Shown here: in pieces, positions 44,312 to 45,666 of the stretch
How the letters are laid out: every line of letters begins with the position of its first letter
Position numbering within the stretch: the first letter of the stretch is position 1
Assembly: GCA_002796835.1 (NCBI GenBank)
Contig: LUGL01000004.1
Location: forward strand, 25,298-70,963
DNA: 45,666 nucleotides
Reading direction: 5' to 3'
From: Elainella saxicola E1
GTDB lineage: Bacteria > Cyanobacteriota > Cyanobacteriia > Elainellales > Elainellaceae
Position numbers and translations under genes: made by a program
Notes under the pieces: model-generated
Seen by the model: only the letters and a program-made list of their open reading frames with translations
Database searches by the model: none
What the model was told of the DNA's origin: nothing

Positions 44312-45004
44312 ATGTGTGGCAGATTTACCCTCACGCAGTCCGCTGAAGCGATCGCCGAAACCTTCGAACTCGATGAAATTCCTCGCTTCGCACCGGGCTA
44401 TAACATTGCGCCCAGTCAGCCCGTTCCGGTGGTGCGCCTGAACAATGAGACCCAAAAACGCGAGTTCGACTATTTGTATTGGGGTCTGATTCCATCCTGG
44501 TCCAAAGAGATGTCGATCGGCGCAAAGCTGATTAATGCTCGCTCTGAAACTGTCACCGAAAAAGCTTCCTTTCGGACTGCGTTTAAGCGGCGGCGTTGTT
44601 TGATTGCATCTGACGGATTTTATGAATGGCAACGTCAGGGTTCCAAGAAGCAGCCCTACTATTTCCATTTAGACGATCAGCAGCTCTTTGCCTTTGCGGG
44701 TCTCTGGGAATATTGGCACAGCGCCGAAGGAGACGAGATTCAATCTTGCACGATTCTCACCACGGCAGCGAATGAAAAAATGCGGCCAATCCACAATCGG
44801 ATGCCCGTCATTTTAGACAAAACGAATTATGATCTGTGGTTGGATTCAACGATCCAATCTGCCGATCGGCTTTTGCCCCTATTGCGACCTTACCCGGATG
44901 CTGGGCTACACTTTTATCCGGTGAGTCTCCAAGTCAATAGTCCACGCAATGACAGTCCGGCCTGTATTGAACCGTTGCCAGAAGTAACTTCATCGACCCA
45001 TTAG
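44312..45004 (+). CDS. yedK: SOS response-associated peptidase (SRAP / YedK / HMCES family)
   Basis: 230 residues. Binds abasic sites in single-stranded DNA and forms a thiazolidine crosslink through Cys2. Visible residues: MCGRFTLTQ (Cys2 after Met removal), APGYNIAPSQPVPVV, WGLIPSWSKE, LINARSETVTEKASFRTAF (Asn of the active site), RRCLIASDGFYEWQ (active-site Glu) and RPIHNRMPVIL (active-site His). The Shine-Dalgarno AGGAGA sits 8 bases before ATG. No SOS box was recognised upstream. Confidence 0.95.
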   Translation: MCGRFTLTQSAEAIAETFELDEIPRFAPGYNIAPSQPVPVVRLNNETQKREFDYLYWGLIPSWSKEMSIGAKLINARSETVTEKASFRTAFKRRRCLIASDGFYEWQRQGSKKQPYYFHLDDQQLFAFAGLWEYWHSAEGDEIQSCTILTTAANEKMRPIHNRMPVILDKTNYDLWLDSTIQSADRLLPLLRPYPDAGLHFYPVSLQVNSPRNDSPACIEPLPEVTSSTH

Positions 45005-45031
45005 GGGGACATTAAAAGGTAACTGTCGAGT

Positions 45032-45666
45032 GTGAGATTGAGAACCAGTGAGACAACCGGAATCTTCAAGTTAGTCACTGCTTGGCAAAAGACGATCGCA
45101 GCGGAACTGAGCCGCCACCAACCTCCTATTCCACTAGCTACACAGCATCAAATCGCGATTCGGTTGATCATCATAATTCTGGCCTTACAAATTGATCAAT
45201 CTCATCCCGCTTCCTTTGTCCAAATTACCGCAAATTCACTCCGCACAATCTGTCACCAACCAGATACCTATTCCAGGCTACTCCAGCTCTGGCAAAATCG
45301 TTTCGATTTGTTGCAGATAAATGGGTTGGCGCTACCTGCCGATCTGCAACTAAAGGATGCGCTGATTCAGTCGATTCTGAGTAGCTTATTTTATCCCGAT
45401 CCTGTCCCGTTCCGGAGGTTGCCGATCGCGATTTTAGGTCAAGTCTATGAAGTGTTACTGGGAACCGATCGCAATGCTGCATGTGCGCCAGAAAATTCCA
45501 GTCAACCCAATGTGAAAAAAGTAGGAGGGGTCTACTATACGCCTGAGCCGATCGTGCGATCGATGGTTGAGGCCGCAATCAGCCAATATTCCTTGTCGAA
45601 TTTCTCAGAGGATGCCTCACAATATTCCTTGCCGAATTTTCTGGATCCAGCCTGCGGTGGCGGCTC
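45032..45666 (+). CDS. restriction-modification N6-adenine methyltransferase, 5' part (cut by window end)
   Basis: An open frame starts after a TAA at 45020 and runs off the window end. GTG at 45032 is the likely start (TTG 45038 is also possible), giving at least 211 residues. The N-terminal 150 residues are predicted mostly helical. Then VGGVYYTPEPIVRSMVEAAI is the sequence that precedes motif I in Eco57I-type / type IIG or N6-methylase subunits, and FLDPACGGGS is motif I (SAM binding) at the very end. Between them a 36-bp duplication encodes QYSLxNF twice. It probably methylates adenine in a host-protection or type II system; the remainder is not visible. Confidence 0.8.
   Translation, partial: MRLRTSETTGIFKLVTAWQKTIAAELSRHQPPIPLATQHQIAIRLIIIILALQIDQSHPASFVQITANSLRTICHQPDTYSRLLQLWQNRFDLLQINGLALPADLQLKDALIQSILSSLFYPDPVPFRRLPIAILGQVYEVLLGTDRNAACAPENSSQPNVKKVGGVYYTPEPIVRSMVEAAISQYSLSNFSEDASQYSLPNFLDPACGGG
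45584..45651 (+). repeat. 36-bp-offset direct repeat inside the methyltransferase gene
   Basis: CAATATTCCTTG at 45584-45595 recurs at 45620-45631, each followed by (T/C)CGAATTT. The offset of 36 bases preserves the frame. It encodes QYSLSNF and QYSLPNF between the GVYYTP and DPACGGG motifs. Confidence 0.7.

Overview
The window is cyanobacterial chromosome, probably from a Leptolyngbya-like or other filamentous lineage; the genus is a guess. The evidence is gene content: a phycobiliprotein lyase (CpcS family), cytochrome b6f subunit PetM, the photosystem II assembly factor Ycf39, the carboxysome shell protein CcmP, DUF4327, DUF4278, Uma2 and pentapeptide-repeat proteins. The octamer GCGATCGC (HIP1) and its core CGATCG are also dense throughout. 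No rRNA, tRNA, CRISPR array, transposase or phage gene was recognised.

Left part (1-12.7 kb): the 3' end of an ABC-F ATPase, gpmI, secG, a secreted matrixin-like metalloprotease and two small hypotheticals, all on +. A DUF4327 gene and pdxA follow on -. Next come petM (34 codons), ycf39, a DUF4278 gene (-), an orphan TRAP-type solute-binding lipoprotein and a GT39-like membrane glycosyltransferase (-). A second GT-C-like membrane protein diverges from the latter.

Centre (14.6-29.9 kb): the most striking locus is two genes on the minus strand. The upstream gene encodes an inverse-autotransporter-type outer-membrane barrel with a parallel beta-helix passenger. The downstream gene, 62 bp away, encodes a 4238-residue protein. 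It has a degenerate metalloprotease-like N-terminus, DUF11, jelly-roll and cadherin/VCBS-like segments, eight exact 102-residue Ig-like repeats, about 620 residues of thrombospondin type-3-like calcium repeats, and a C-terminal RTX block. The promoter region holds three tandem copies of a 19-bp repeat and an 18-bp inverted repeat. The two proteins look like a calcium-dependent cell-surface or adhesion system; that role is inferred.

Right part (30-45.7 kb): mostly housekeeping and photosynthesis genes. These include cpcS, gatB, ccmP (TTG start) overlapping a pentapeptide-repeat gene by one base, an SLH-domain lipoprotein, a Uma2-family protein with a coiled-coil tail, an M42-type aminopeptidase, a DMT transporter fused to a long coiled coil, cysE, an HTH protein and yedK (SRAP). 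At the right edge is the start of a restriction-modification N6-adenine methyltransferase gene, cut by the window end.
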